Shown here piece after piece: positions 47,038 to 60,167 of a stretch of 64,000 nt of DNA. Below the pieces are notes generated by a model that worked only from the letters and a program-made list of their open reading frames with translations, was not told the origin of the DNA and ran no database searches. Each line of letters opens with the position of its first letter. Position 1 is the stretch's first letter. The translations under genes and the position numbers were made by a program. Source of the DNA: Stenotrophomonas acidaminiphila (GTDB lineage: Bacteria; Pseudomonadota; Gammaproteobacteria; Xanthomonadales; Xanthomonadaceae); NCBI RefSeq assembly GCF_001431595.1, contig NZ_LDJO01000026.1:1-64000 (forward strand), written 5' to 3'.

Positions 47038-48915
47038 CTAGTCGAGCAGCTCCATCCACGCCGCTTCGGCCTGCTCCAGCTGCTGCGCGAGCACCTCGCG
47101 CTCGCTGCCGAGCCGGCCCATCTTCGCCGCATCGGCGTAGTTGGCCGGGTCGGCCAGCTGGCGGTCGATATCGGCCAGCGCCGCGCCCAGCTGCTCGACC
47201 TTCTTCTCGGCCGCCTCCAGCTTGTGCGGGTTGACCGGCTTCTTCGCCGGTGCCGGCTGCGCGGCCACCGGCGCAGGCGCCGGTTCGGCCGGCTTTGCGC
47301 CCTTGTCGGCGCGGTCGGCCTTGCTGCGCGCGCCCTGCGCGCTGGCGCGGGTGCGCAGCCACGCGGCGTACTCGTCGAGGTCGCCGGCAAACGGCTCGAC
47401 CACGCCGTCGGCCACGCGCCAGAAGGTGTCGCAGACCAGGCCGATCAGGTGGCGGTCGTGCGACACCATGACGATGGCGCCCTCGAACACGCTCAGGGCT
47501 TCGGCCAGCGCCTCGCGCATTTCAAGATCGAGGTGGTTGGTCGGTTCGTCGAGCAGCAGCACGTTGGGCTGCTGCCAGGCGATCAGCGCCAGCGCCAGGC
47601 GCGCGCGCTCGCCGCCGGAGAAGCCGTCCACCGGCTCGAACGCGCGGTCGCCGGGGAAGTTCCACTTGCCGAGGAAGTCGCGGAAGTTCTGGTTGACGCC
47701 GTCCGGGTCGATCTCGCGGAAGTGGTCCATCGGCGTGGCGCCCTCGCGCAGCGACTCCACCGTGTGCTGGGCGAAGTAGCCGATCTTCATGTCCGGGTGC
47801 GCGCTGCGCTCGCCGGCCAGCGGCGGCAGGTCGCCCACCAAGGTCTTGACCAGGGTGGTCTTGCCGGCGCCGTTCGGGCCGAGCAGGCCCACGCGCTGGC
47901 CGGCCTCAAGGCCGAAGCCGACGTCCTTCAGGATCACCGCGTCCTGGCCGTAGCCGGCCTCGACGTGGTTCAGGCGGATCAGCGAGAACGGCAGCTTGGC
48001 CGGCTCGGAGAACTCGATGCGGAACTCGCGCTCGGCGCGCACCGCCTCGGTGCCGGTCATCTTGGCCAGGCGCTTCATGCGGCTCTGCGCCTGGGTGGCC
48101 TTGCTGGCCTGCGCCTTGAAGCGGTCGATGAAGCTCTGCAGGTGGGCGCGTTCGGCCTGCTCCTTCTCATGCGCGATCTGCTGCTGGCGCAGGTGTTCGG
48201 CACGCTGGCGCTCGAAGTCGGTGTAGCCGCCGGTGTACAGCCGCGCGGTGCCGCCGTGCAGGTGCAGGGTGTGGGTGGCGACGTTGTCGAGGAACTCGCG
48301 GTCGTGCGAGATCAGCAGCAGCGTGCCCGGGTATTTGAGCAGCCACTGTTCAAGCCAGTACACCGCGTCCAGGTCGAGGTGGTTGGTCGGTTCGTCGAGC
48401 AGCAGCAGGTCGCTGGGCATCATCAGCGCGCGCGCCAGGTTCAGGCGCGCACGCCAGCCACCGGAGAACGCGGCCACCGGGCGGCCGTGGGTCTCGGCCG
48501 GGAAGCCCAGGCCATGCAGCAGCTTGCCGGCCCGCGCCTCGGCGTCATAGGCGCCCAGTTCGGCCATCTTCTGGTGCGCGTCTGCGACGGCTTCCCAGTC
48601 CTCGCGCGCGGTCGCGGCGGCTTCCTCGGCCAGCACCGCGGCCACCACGTCGTCGCCGCCCAGCACGAAATCGATGGCGCGGTCGGGCAGCGCCGGGGTT
48701 TCCTGGGCCACGTCGGCGATGCGGATCCTGCCCGGCAGCGACACATCCCCCTTGTCGGCTTCCAGTTCGCCACGCACGGCGGCGAACAGGCTGGACTTGC
48801 CGGCGCCGTTGCGCCCGACCACGCCCACGCGGTAGCCGGCATGCAGGGTGAGGTCGACGTTGGACAACAGCAGGCGCTCGCCCCGGCGCAGGGCGAAATT
48901 ACGAAGGGAAATCAT
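47038..48915 (-). CDS. ABC-F family ATPase, YheS type
   Basis: 625 residues from the ATG at 48915 (MISLRNFALRRGERLL), the family start; an ATG at 48960 has AGGA directly against it and would add 15 unlikely residues. Two ABC domains without membrane parts: Walker A GRNGAGKS near 34-41 and GPNGAGKT near 340, signatures SGGWRA and SGGERARLAL, and LLLDEPTNHLDL in both. The linker (EHLRQQQIAHEKEQAERAHLQ) and a charged C-terminal extension (AKPAEPAPAPVAAQ then a coiled coil) match YheS. ABC-F proteins act on ribosomes stalled on difficult sequences. Confidence 0.93.
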   Translation of the reverse strand: MISLRNFALRRGERLLLSNVDLTLHAGYRVGVVGRNGAGKSSLFAAVRGELEADKGDVSLPGRIRIADVAQETPALPDRAIDFVLGGDDVVAAVLAEEAAATAREDWEAVADAHQKMAELGAYDAEARAGKLLHGLGFPAETHGRPVAAFSGGWRARLNLARALMMPSDLLLLDEPTNHLDLDAVYWLEQWLLKYPGTLLLISHDREFLDNVATHTLHLHGGTARLYTGGYTDFERQRAEHLRQQQIAHEKEQAERAHLQSFIDRFKAQASKATQAQSRMKRLAKMTGTEAVRAEREFRIEFSEPAKLPFSLIRLNHVEAGYGQDAVILKDVGFGLEAGQRVGLLGPNGAGKTTLVKTLVGDLPPLAGERSAHPDMKIGYFAQHTVESLREGATPMDHFREIDPDGVNQNFRDFLGKWNFPGDRAFEPVDGFSGGERARLALALIAWQQPNVLLLDEPTNHLDLEMREALAEALSVFEGAIVMVSHDRHLIGLVCDTFWRVADGVVEPFAGDLDEYAAWLRTRASAQGARSKADRADKGAKPAEPAPAPVAAQPAPAKKPVNPHKLEAAEKKVEQLGAALADIDRQLADPANYADAAKMGRLGSEREVLAQQLEQAEAAWMELLD

Positions 48916-48972
48916 GAGGGGGTCCGTTATAACGAAAAGGAATGTACACCTGAGCAACATTCCTGCGACGCG

Positions 48973-48978
48973 ATTCTA
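48973..48978 (-). promoter_or_regulatory. Candidate -10 for the ABC-F gene
   Basis: TAGAAT on the minus strand, 57 bases before the chosen ATG. A second -10-like TATAAC (48926-48931) is much closer and would give an almost leaderless mRNA. The -35 elements are weak for both. Confidence 0.35.
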
Positions 48979-49115
48979 GCGTTAACGAATACTTGACTGA
49001 CGCTTCCCTCGCATCGGTTTCGTGCCGGGATGCCCTCCCCCGAACCCCGCCGGGTGCCACGTCTTTTCGGTCGAAATGCTTTCAGCAGCAACGACATAGG
49101 CGGGCCAAACGGCAT

Positions 49116-49144
49116 TTGACACCGCGTAAAAATTCCATTAATCC
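49116..49144 (+). promoter_or_regulatory. Candidate promoter of the orphan TonB receptor
   Basis: Consensus -35 TTGACA (49116-49121), a 17-base spacer, and TAATCC at the -10 position, which is poor. Transcription would begin near 49151 and give a leader of about 75 bases. Confidence 0.4.
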
Positions 49145-49225
49145 ATGATGACGCACCGTACGCCCCCTCGTGACGGACATCCTGTCGCCGCCGGTGCCGC
49201 TCATTCATACCGGAGCTGCAATCTG

Positions 49226-51616
<2,391 letters not shown>

Positions 51617-51646
51617 GCGGCGCCTGACGCAGCGGATGTTCCGCGC

Positions 51647-51677
51647 AATGCCCCGGGAAACCGGGGCATTGTTTTTT
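51647..51677 (+). terminator. Intrinsic terminator of the orphan TonB receptor
   Basis: AATGCCCCGG, loop GAAA, CCGGGGCATT, then GTTTTTT: a perfect 10-bp stem with a tetraloop and T-tract, 30 bases after the stop. The best terminator in the window. Confidence 0.95.
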
Positions 51678-51769
51678 GCGTGCGCCACGTCCGCATCCGG
51701 CGCGGTGTTTCCTTGTCTGCGGCGGACGCGCCCGTAGAATCGTCACATCCCCCACCCCTGCGAGTTCCG

Positions 51770-53467
51770 ATGCACCATGACACCGCCCTGATCAACATGA
51801 TCGCCATCGGCCTGGGCCTGGCCTTCGTGCTTGGCGCCCTGGCCAACCGGCTGCGGCTGTCGCCGCTGGTGGGCTATCTGGTCGCGGGGGTGGTGGTCGG
51901 GCCGTTCACGCCGGGCTTCGTCGCCGACCAGGCGCTGGCCAACCAGTTGGCCGAGATAGGCGTGATGCTGCTGATGTTCGGCGTCGGCCTGCATTTCTCG
52001 CTCAAGGACCTGATGGCGGTGAAGGCCATCGCCATTCCCGGGGCCATCGGCCAGATCGCGGTGGCCACGGTGCTGGGCTGGGGGGTGGCCACGCTGATGG
52101 GCTGGCCGCCACTGCACGGGGTGATCTTCGGCTTCTCGCTGGCCACCGCCTCGACCGTGGTGCTGCTGCGGGCGATGGAGGAACGCCGCCTGCTGGAGAC
52201 CACCCGCGGCAAGATCGCGGTCGGCTGGCTGATCGTCGAGGACCTGGCCTGCGTACTGGCGCTGGTGATGATGCCGGTGATCGCCGGCGTGTTCGGCCCG
52301 GAGGCCCAGGGCCGCAGCCACAGCCTCGGCAGCGTGCTGGCGTCGATCGGCTGGACCTTCGTGCAGCTGGGCCTGTTCGTGGCGGTGATGCTGCTGGTCG
52401 GGCGCCGGGTGATCCCGTGGATCCTGGAGCGCATCGCCGGCACCGGTTCGCGCGAACTGTTCACCCTGGCGGTGCTGGCCATCGCCCTGGGCGTGGCGTT
52501 CGGCGCGGCCGCGCTGTTCGGGGTGTCGTTCGCGCTGGGCGCGTTCTTCGCCGGCATGATGCTCAACGAGTCGGAGCTGAGCCACAAGGCGGCGCACGAT
52601 TCGCTGCCGCTGCGCGATGCGTTCGCGGTGCTGTTCTTCATCTCGGTGGGCATGCTGTTCGACCCGATGATCGTGGTCGAGCACCCGTGGCAGGTGCTGG
52701 CCACGGTGGCGATCATCATGTTCGGCAAGTCGGCCGCGGCGTTCTTCATCGTGCGCGCCTTCGGCCATTCCAAGGCCACGGCGCTGACCATTTCCGCGTC
52801 GCTGGCGCAGATCGGCGAATTCGCCTTCATCATCGCCGGGCTCGGCGTGGCGCTGAAGATCCTGCCCGGCACCGGGCAGTCGCTGGTGCTGGCCGGCGCG
52901 CTGGTGTCGATCATGCTCAACCCGCTGGTGTTCGGCCTGCTCGACCGCTGGCAGGCGCGGCACAAGGAAACCCTGCCGGTGCCGGAAGCGCCGGACATCC
53001 CGCCCGGACCGTCGCTGGACCTGCACGACCACGCCATCGTCATCGGCTACGGCCGGGTCGGCAGCACCCTCGCGCAGGTGCTGCGCGATCGCGGCGTGCC
53101 GGTGCTGGTGATCGACGACAACCGCGACCATGTCGAGCGCGCGCACGCCGCCGGCATCCCCGGCATCCGCGGCAGCGCCGCCGCCGACCTGGTGCTGGCC
53201 GAGGCCCATCCCGAACGCGCCAGCATCGCCATCCTCGCCATCCCGCAGCCGCTGGAAGCCGGCGAAGCGCTGGCCAAGCTGCGCGCGATCAACCCCAACC
53301 TGACCCTGCTGGCGCGCGCGCACAGCGATGCCGAGGTCAAGCACCTGCTCGAGCACGGTGCCGACGGCACGGTGCTGGCCGAGCGCGAACTGGCGCACTC
53401 GCTGGCGGAAATGGTCATGGCCACGCCGCCGTACCGCGCGCTGCGGGCAGGCACCGCCGCCGGCTGA
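51770..53467 (+). CDS. YbaL/Kef-type cation:proton antiporter
   Basis: 565 residues from the ATG at 51770 (MHHDTALINMIAIG). About 12 membrane helices form a CPA2 exchanger domain (GYLVAGVVVGPFTPGF, GVMLLMFGVGLHFSLKDL, ATASTVVLLRAMEERRL), followed by a cytoplasmic TrkA-N domain starting near residue 418 with the dinucleotide motif VIGYGRVGSTLAQVL. This is the layout of YbaL and of the glutathione-gated Kef channels; no KefF/KefG partner is present. Likely a K+ or Na+ efflux route. Convergent with the LysR gene. Confidence 0.92.
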   Translation: MHHDTALINMIAIGLGLAFVLGALANRLRLSPLVGYLVAGVVVGPFTPGFVADQALANQLAEIGVMLLMFGVGLHFSLKDLMAVKAIAIPGAIGQIAVATVLGWGVATLMGWPPLHGVIFGFSLATASTVVLLRAMEERRLLETTRGKIAVGWLIVEDLACVLALVMMPVIAGVFGPEAQGRSHSLGSVLASIGWTFVQLGLFVAVMLLVGRRVIPWILERIAGTGSRELFTLAVLAIALGVAFGAAALFGVSFALGAFFAGMMLNESELSHKAAHDSLPLRDAFAVLFFISVGMLFDPMIVVEHPWQVLATVAIIMFGKSAAAFFIVRAFGHSKATALTISASLAQIGEFAFIIAGLGVALKILPGTGQSLVLAGALVSIMLNPLVFGLLDRWQARHKETLPVPEAPDIPPGPSLDLHDHAIVIGYGRVGSTLAQVLRDRGVPVLVIDDNRDHVERAHAAGIPGIRGSAAADLVLAEAHPERASIAILAIPQPLEAGEALAKLRAINPNLTLLARAHSDAEVKHLLEHGADGTVLAERELAHSLAEMVMATPPYRALRAGTAAG

Positions 53468-53481
53468 GGGGGCCGCGATGC

Positions 53482-53500
53482 CGGGGCCGCTCAGGCCCCG
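53482..53500. terminator. Convergent hairpin with stop codon in loop (antiporter / LysR)
   Basis: CGGGGCC, loop GCTCA, GGCCCCG. The loop holds the TGA stop of the minus-strand LysR gene (53491-53493), and the stem is 15 bases after the antiporter stop. No T-tract. Confidence 0.5.
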
Positions 53501-54396
53501 CTGTCGCCAACGCCGGGTATGCCCGCCAGGTAGCGGCCGAGCAGCTCGATCGCCTGGCGCACCTTGGCCGGCTGGGTCTGCCGGTGCGGCGTCACCGCCC
53601 ACACCGGCAGCGCCGGGACGTCCCATTCGGGCAGCAGCCGGACCAGCCGGCCATCGGCCAGCAGCGGCATGACGTCCAGGCAGGTCAGTACCGCCACGCC
53701 CAGTCCCGACACGCACAGCTGGCGCACTGCCGGCTGGTTGTGGCTGACCAGGCGCGGATGCGCCGGCACACGCCGCTCCTGCCCCGAGGCGCGGTGCCGC
53801 CACGCCAGCCCCGGAACCTGCGCCAGCCCCAGCCATTCGCCGGCCGGCACCTGCAGCGGATCGGCCGGCGGGCCATGCCGCCGCAACCAGTCCGGCGCGG
53901 CGCAGGGCCAGCGTTGCAGGGTCCCCAGGCGCTGCGCCATCCAGTCGCTGTCGGGCAACTGGCCGAAGCGCAGCGCCAGGTCGATCCGGGCCTGCACCAG
54001 GTCGGTCCAGCCATCCTCGAAATGCAGGTGCAGGCGCAGCTGCGGGTTGTCGCGCAGCCACGCCCCCAGTGCCGGCCCGACATGGTCGGCCATGCCCAGT
54101 GGTGCGGACAGGCGCAGTTCGCCGCTGGGCGCGTGGCGGGCCGCCGACAGCTCGGCCGCGGCCTCGCCGGCGGCATCCAGCAGGCGCGCGCAGGCCGCGT
54201 AGTAGCGGCTGCCGACGTCGGTCAGCGACAGCTGCCGGGTCGAACGGTGCAGCAGCGCGACGCCAGCCTCCTGCTCCAGCGCGCGCACCTGCTGGCTGAT
54301 CGCCGAGGTACTCATGCCCAGCGCCCGCGCCGCGGCGCTCATGGAGCCGTGCTGGACCACCTGCGCGAACAGCGCCATGCGCCTGAGATTCTCCAT
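53491..54396 (-). CDS. LysR-family transcriptional regulator
   Basis: 301 residues from the ATG at 54396 (MENLRRMALFAQVV), the usual family start; 35 further upstream codons are not similar. Helix-turn-helix at about 18-38 (SMSAAARALGMSTSAISQQVRALEQ) and an effector domain from 90 (GELRLSAPLGMADHVGPAL). The sequence is of the CrgA/YafC-like group that often control adjacent oxidoreductases. It is divergent from an NmrA-like gene; the 122 bases between hold a 15-base palindrome. Confidence 0.92.
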   Translation of the reverse strand: MENLRRMALFAQVVQHGSMSAAARALGMSTSAISQQVRALEQEAGVALLHRSTRQLSLTDVGSRYYAACARLLDAAGEAAAELSAARHAPSGELRLSAPLGMADHVGPALGAWLRDNPQLRLHLHFEDGWTDLVQARIDLALRFGQLPDSDWMAQRLGTLQRWPCAAPDWLRRHGPPADPLQVPAGEWLGLAQVPGLAWRHRASGQERRVPAHPRLVSHNQPAVRQLCVSGLGVAVLTCLDVMPLLADGRLVRLLPEWDVPALPVWAVTPHRQTQPAKVRQAIELLGRYLAGIPGVGDSGA

Positions 54397-54421
54397 CGCC
54401 CCTCCTGCCGCCGCGCCATCG

Positions 54422-54436
54422 TGAAGCGTGGCTTCA
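54422..54436. promoter_or_regulatory. Palindrome between LysR gene and NmrA-like gene
   Basis: TGAAGC, GTG, GCTTCA: a perfect 6-bp inverted repeat with a 3-base centre, 26 bases upstream of the LysR start. It is a candidate operator for autoregulation and for the divergent gene. Confidence 0.5.
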
Positions 54437-54518
54437 AGGTGATTGTGGCCCCGGGAGACTGCCGCCGCCACCATGCGGGGAGGACACTGTGGACCTCCCA
54501 TCCACGCGAGGAATCGCC

Positions 54519-55169
54519 ATGAAAGTCGCCCTGATCGGTGCCACCGGCTTCGTCGGCCGCGCCCTGCTCGAAGAACTGCTGTCGCGCGGCCACGAGGTCA
54601 CCGCGCTGGCCCGCCACCCGGACAAGCTCGCCGCGCGCGAACGCCTGCGCGTGATCCGCACCGACGTGAGCGATGCCGCACAGGTACAGGCCGCGGTGGC
54701 CGGCAACGACGCGGTGCTCAGCGCCTACAACGCCGGCTGGGGCAACCCGGACATCTACCACGACTTCATGCAGGGCTCGCGGGCGATCGTCGCCGGCACC
54801 CGCGCCGCCGGGGTGAAGCGTTACCTGGTGGTGGGCGGCGCCGGCAGCCTGTACACCGCCGACGGCGTGCAGCTGGTGGATACGCCGTCGTTCCCGCCGG
54901 CGTTCCATGACGGTGCCCGCGCCGCGCGCGACGCGCTGGAAGACCTGAAGGGCGAATCGACCCTGGACTGGACCTTCCTCAGCCCGCCGGTGGCCTTCCA
55001 CGACGGCGGCCCGACCGAGCGCACCGGCCGCTACCGCACCGGCAGCGACACGCCGCTGATGGCCGCCGACGGCCCCGGCACCATCAGCCCGGCCGACCTG
55101 GCCGTGGCCCTGGTCGACGAGCTGGAACAGCCGCGGCACCTGCGCCAGCGCTTCACCATCGCCTGGTAA
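54519..55169 (+). CDS. NAD(P)-binding Rossmann protein, NmrA/YwnB-like
   Basis: 216 residues from the ATG at 54519 (MKVALIGATGFVGRAL), with GAGGAA 5-10 bases upstream. The dinucleotide-binding GATGFVG is at 8-14, and VALARHPDKL-like and VLSAYNAGW segments follow as in atypical short-chain reductases of the NAD(P)H-binding/anti-sigma-like family. There is no Tyr-x-x-x-Lys catalytic pair, so it may sense redox state or act as a flavin/quinone reductase. It is probably controlled by the divergent LysR protein. Confidence 0.85.
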   Translation: MKVALIGATGFVGRALLEELLSRGHEVTALARHPDKLAARERLRVIRTDVSDAAQVQAAVAGNDAVLSAYNAGWGNPDIYHDFMQGSRAIVAGTRAAGVKRYLVVGGAGSLYTADGVQLVDTPSFPPAFHDGARAARDALEDLKGESTLDWTFLSPPVAFHDGGPTERTGRYRTGSDTPLMAADGPGTISPADLAVALVDELEQPRHLRQRFTIAW

Positions 55170-55259
55170 GGCCGCCTGCGCGATGCACGGCGGCGGGTGG
55201 CGCAGCGGACGCGCGCCACCCGCGCCCGGGGAGCTCGGGGGCCCGTTGAACTCCCGCGC

Positions 55260-56546
55260 TCAGGCCTGCGCCAGCGCCTGTTCCAGGTCGGCCAGCAGGT
55301 CGTCGATGTGTTCGATGCCGACCGACAGGCGCACCGTGTCCAGCGTCACCCCGGCCTTCTCCAGCTCGGCCGCATCGAGCTGGCGATGGGTGGTGGAGGC
55401 CGGGTGCGTGGCCAGCGACTTGGCGTCGCCCAGGTTGACCAGCCGGGTGAACAGCTGCAGTGCGTCGAGGAAGCGCGCCCCGGCCTCGCGGCCGCCGGGC
55501 AGGCCGAAGGTCAGCACCCCCGAGCCGTGCCCGCGCAGGTACTTGCGCACCAGCGCATGCTCGGGGTGGTCGGGCAGCGCCGCGTAGTTCACCCACGCCA
55601 CCTTCGGGTGCTGCTGCAGGAAGGACGCGACCGCCAGCGTGTTGCTGTTGATCCGGTCCATGCGCAGCGCCAGGGTCTCGATGCCCTGCAGGATCTGGAA
55701 GGCGTTGAACGGCGAGATCGCCGCGCCGGTATTGCGCAGCGGCACCGCGCGTGCGCGGCCGATGTAGGCTGCCGGCCCCAGCGCCTCGGTGTAGACCACC
55801 CCGTGGTAACTCACGTCCGGCGTGTTGAGCCGCGGGAAGCGCTGGCTGTGTTCGGCCCAGGGGAAGCGGCCGGAATCGACGATCGCTCCGCCCAGGCTGG
55901 TGCCATGCCCGCCCAGGTACTTGGTCAGCGAATGCACCACGATGTCGGCGCCGAAGTCGAACGGGCGCAACAGGTAGGGCGTGGCCACGGTGTTGTCGAC
56001 GATCACCGGCACGCCATGCGCGTGCGCGATCGCGGTGATGGCCTCGATGTCGGTGATGTTGCCGCGCGGGTTGCCGATGGACTCGACGAACACCGCCTTG
56101 GTGCGCTCATCGATCAGCGCCGCGAACGCCTGCGGATCGCGGTAGTCGGCGAAGCGGGTCTGGATGCCGAACTGCGGCAGCGTATGCGCGAACAGGTTGT
56201 AGGTGCCGCCATACAGCGCGCTGGAGGCCAGGATGTTGTCGCCGGCCTCGGCGATGGTCTGGATCGCGTAGGTGATGGCCGCCTGCCCGGATGCCAGTGC
56301 CAGCGCGCCGACGCCGCCTTCGAGCGCGGCGATGCGCTGCTCCAGCACGTCGGTGGTGGGGTTCATGATGCGGGTGTAGATGTTGCCCTGGACCTTCAGG
56401 TCGAACAGGTCGGCGCCGTGCTGGGTGTCGTCGAAGGCATAGGCCACGGTCTGGTAGATCGGCACCGCCACCGCGCGGGTGGTCGGGTCGGGACGGTAGC
56501 CGCCATGCACGGCGATGGTTTCGGGCTTCCAGTTCGGCGTGGACAT
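55260..56546 (-). CDS. metY: O-acetylhomoserine aminocarboxypropyltransferase (sulfhydrylase)
   Basis: PLP enzyme that makes homocysteine from O-acetylhomoserine and sulfide, in methionine synthesis. 428 residues from the ATG at 56546 ([17 protein letters not shown]), the family start. The PLP Lys lies in [14 protein letters not shown] near 209; [22 protein letters not shown] and [13 protein letters not shown] form the cofactor pocket; the length, well above 390, fits MetY better than MetB or MetC. It stands alone, with the clpB gene 153 bases upstream on the same strand. Confidence 0.93.
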   Translation of the reverse strand: MSTPNWKPETIAVHGGYRPDPTTRAVAVPIYQTVAYAFDDTQHGADLFDLKVQGNIYTRIMNPTTDVLEQRIAALEGGVGALALASGQAAITYAIQTIAEAGDNILASSALYGGTYNLFAHTLPQFGIQTRFADYRDPQAFAALIDERTKAVFVESIGNPRGNITDIEAITAIAHAHGVPVIVDNTVATPYLLRPFDFGADIVVHSLTKYLGGHGTSLGGAIVDSGRFPWAEHSQRFPRLNTPDVSYHGVVYTEALGPAAYIGRARAVPLRNTGAAISPFNAFQILQGIETLALRMDRINSNTLAVASFLQQHPKVAWVNYAALPDHPEHALVRKYLRGHGSGVLTFGLPGGREAGARFLDALQLFTRLVNLGDAKSLATHPASTTHRQLDAAELEKAGVTLDTVRLSVGIEHIDDLLADLEQALAQA

Positions 56547-56662
56547 CACAGGCTCGATGCGGGTGTGGCCCATGACCATAGCCGAGCCGATGCCGGCCAT
56601 GGCCGCTGGTTGCAACGGTTACTGCTGATCCGTGGTGATCAGCCGATAACCCGCAGGCATGA

Positions 56663-56690
56663 GTGGACACCCCGCGTACGGAGTGTCCAC
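56663..56690. terminator. Hairpin downstream of clpB
   Basis: GTGGACAC, inner CCG/CGG pairs around loop CGTA, GTGTCCAC: an 8+3-bp stem with one mismatch, 9 bases after the clpB stop. No T-tract. Confidence 0.5.
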
Positions 56691-56699
56691 CGGGCGCGA

Positions 56700-59294
<2,595 letters not shown>

Positions 59295-59332
59295 CCCGAA
59301 TCAGGGGCCGGCGTCGCCGGCGATACTCGTTC

Positions 59333-59360
59333 AGATGCGGTTGCGGCGGTGTGATTCAAG
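59333..59360 (-). promoter_or_regulatory. Sigma-32 heat-shock promoter of clpB
   Basis: Minus strand: CTTGAAT (-35, 59354-59360), a 13-base spacer, CCGCATCT (-10, 59333-59340). The consensus for RpoH is CTTGAA and CCCCATnT, so six of six and seven of eight positions agree. A transcript would start near 59326, about 32 bases before the ATG. Confidence 0.75.
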
Positions 59361-59552
59361 CCCGCCACCGGCTGCCATTCAGCCGCAATCATCCCGTGTT
59401 TCCAGTATCGGACACGGCAGGTGCGACGCCTTTGATCCCGCGCAATCACCTAGCCCCTCCGCAAGCTTCACCCATGCCGCCAAGGCCCCGTCCCCGCACA
59501 CCCTGCCGCAGCGGAAATCCCTCCGGCGGGCACACCCGTCAGCGGCCCAAGC

Positions 59553-59581
59553 TGGTCAAGCAGCGGCAGCACCGTCATAAT
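59553..59581 (+). promoter_or_regulatory. Candidate promoter of the second fecI-like gene
   Basis: TGGTCA (59553-59558), a 17-base spacer and CATAAT (59576-59581), four and five of six to the sigma-70 consensus. It runs straight into the Fur-box-like sequence, so a bound repressor would cover the start point near 59588. Confidence 0.45.
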
Positions 59582-59607
59582 TGATAACGATTCTCAATTG
59601 TTATTGA
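59581..59607 (+). promoter_or_regulatory. Fur-box-like operator
   Basis: An AT-rich imperfect palindrome: TTGATAACGATT, CTC, AATTGTTATTGA, nine of twelve positions symmetric. Its core GATAACGATTCTCAATTGT has 12 of 19 matches to the Fur consensus GATAATGATAATCATTATC. It stands out in a region of about 70 percent GC and precedes a FecI gene, where Fur boxes are expected. Confidence 0.7.
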
Positions 59608-59663
59608 CCAACGGATCAGGCCACGCCGCCGGAAGGTGAACAGGCGCCCCAGTCCCACTTCCC

Positions 59664-60167
59664 GTGAACCTCATGGCGGCCCAATCCGAAACCCTCGTCA
59701 CGCTCTACCGTGACCACCACGCATGGCTCCGCGGCTGGCTCGCCGGCCGGCTCGGCTGTCGCGAAGTCGCGGCCGACCTCGCGCAGGATACGTTCGCGCG
59801 GCTGATGGCCGGGCGCGACCTGCAGGGCGTACTGGAGCCGCGCGCCTACCTGACCACCGTCGCCAAGGGCCTGATGGCCAACTGGTGCCGCCGCCAATCG
59901 CTGGAGCGCGCCTATCTGGAAAGCCTGGCGGCACTGCCCGAACCAAGCACGCCCTCGGCCGAGCATCAGGCGCTGGTCCGCGAGGCCCTGCACCTGATCG
60001 ACGCCATGCTCGACAGCCTGCCCGGCGATGCCCGCCAGGTGTTCCTGCTGGCGCAGTTCGAAGGCATCGGCTACGACGAAATCGCCCGCCGGCTCGGCAT
60101 CTCCCTGAGTACGGTCAAGCGCCACATGAAGCGCGCCCTCGTCGGCTGCCTGTCCCATGTGCCCTGA
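59664..60167 (+). CDS. FecI-family ECF sigma factor (iron-type)
   Basis: 167 residues from GTG at 59664, or 164 from ATG at 59673; neither has a clear ribosome site. Region 2 is visible at REVAADLAQDTFARLMAGRD and region 4 at LDSLPGDARQVFLLAQFEGIGYDEIARRLGISLSTVKRHM. The upstream Fur box points to use during iron starvation, as in fec and pup systems. It overlaps the FecR gene by 11 bases. Confidence 0.93.
   Translation: MNLMAAQSETLVTLYRDHHAWLRGWLAGRLGCREVAADLAQDTFARLMAGRDLQGVLEPRAYLTTVAKGLMANWCRRQSLERAYLESLAALPEPSTPSAEHQALVREALHLIDAMLDSLPGDARQVFLLAQFEGIGYDEIARRLGISLSTVKRHMKRALVGCLSHVP

Larger units (their letters stand above)
48916..49225. other. 310-base divergent intergenic region
   Basis: Between the ABC-F gene and the orphan TonB receptor. 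It holds a candidate promoter for each side (listed separately) and a long leader for the receptor. The middle part (about 49000-49100) has no clear motif. A 93-codon minus-strand frame crosses it but has no signal or domain. Confidence 0.5.
59295..59663. other. 369-base divergent intergenic region
   Basis: Between clpB and the second FecI gene. It holds the sigma-32 promoter (59333-59360) and the Fur-box-like promoter region (59553-59607), listed separately. The stretch from about 59365 to 59550 is Pro/Arg-coding-like random sequence with a 77-codon frame that shows no signal or domain. Confidence 0.6.

Noticed and set aside
48927-49208. 93-codon minus-strand frame upstream of the ABC-F gene
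   Set aside because: No signal peptide, domain or ribosome site; it crosses the promoters of two divergent genes.
59351-59584. 77-codon plus-strand frame between clpB and fecI
   Set aside because: Pro/Arg-rich, no ribosome site, and it covers the clpB -35 and the Fur-box promoter.
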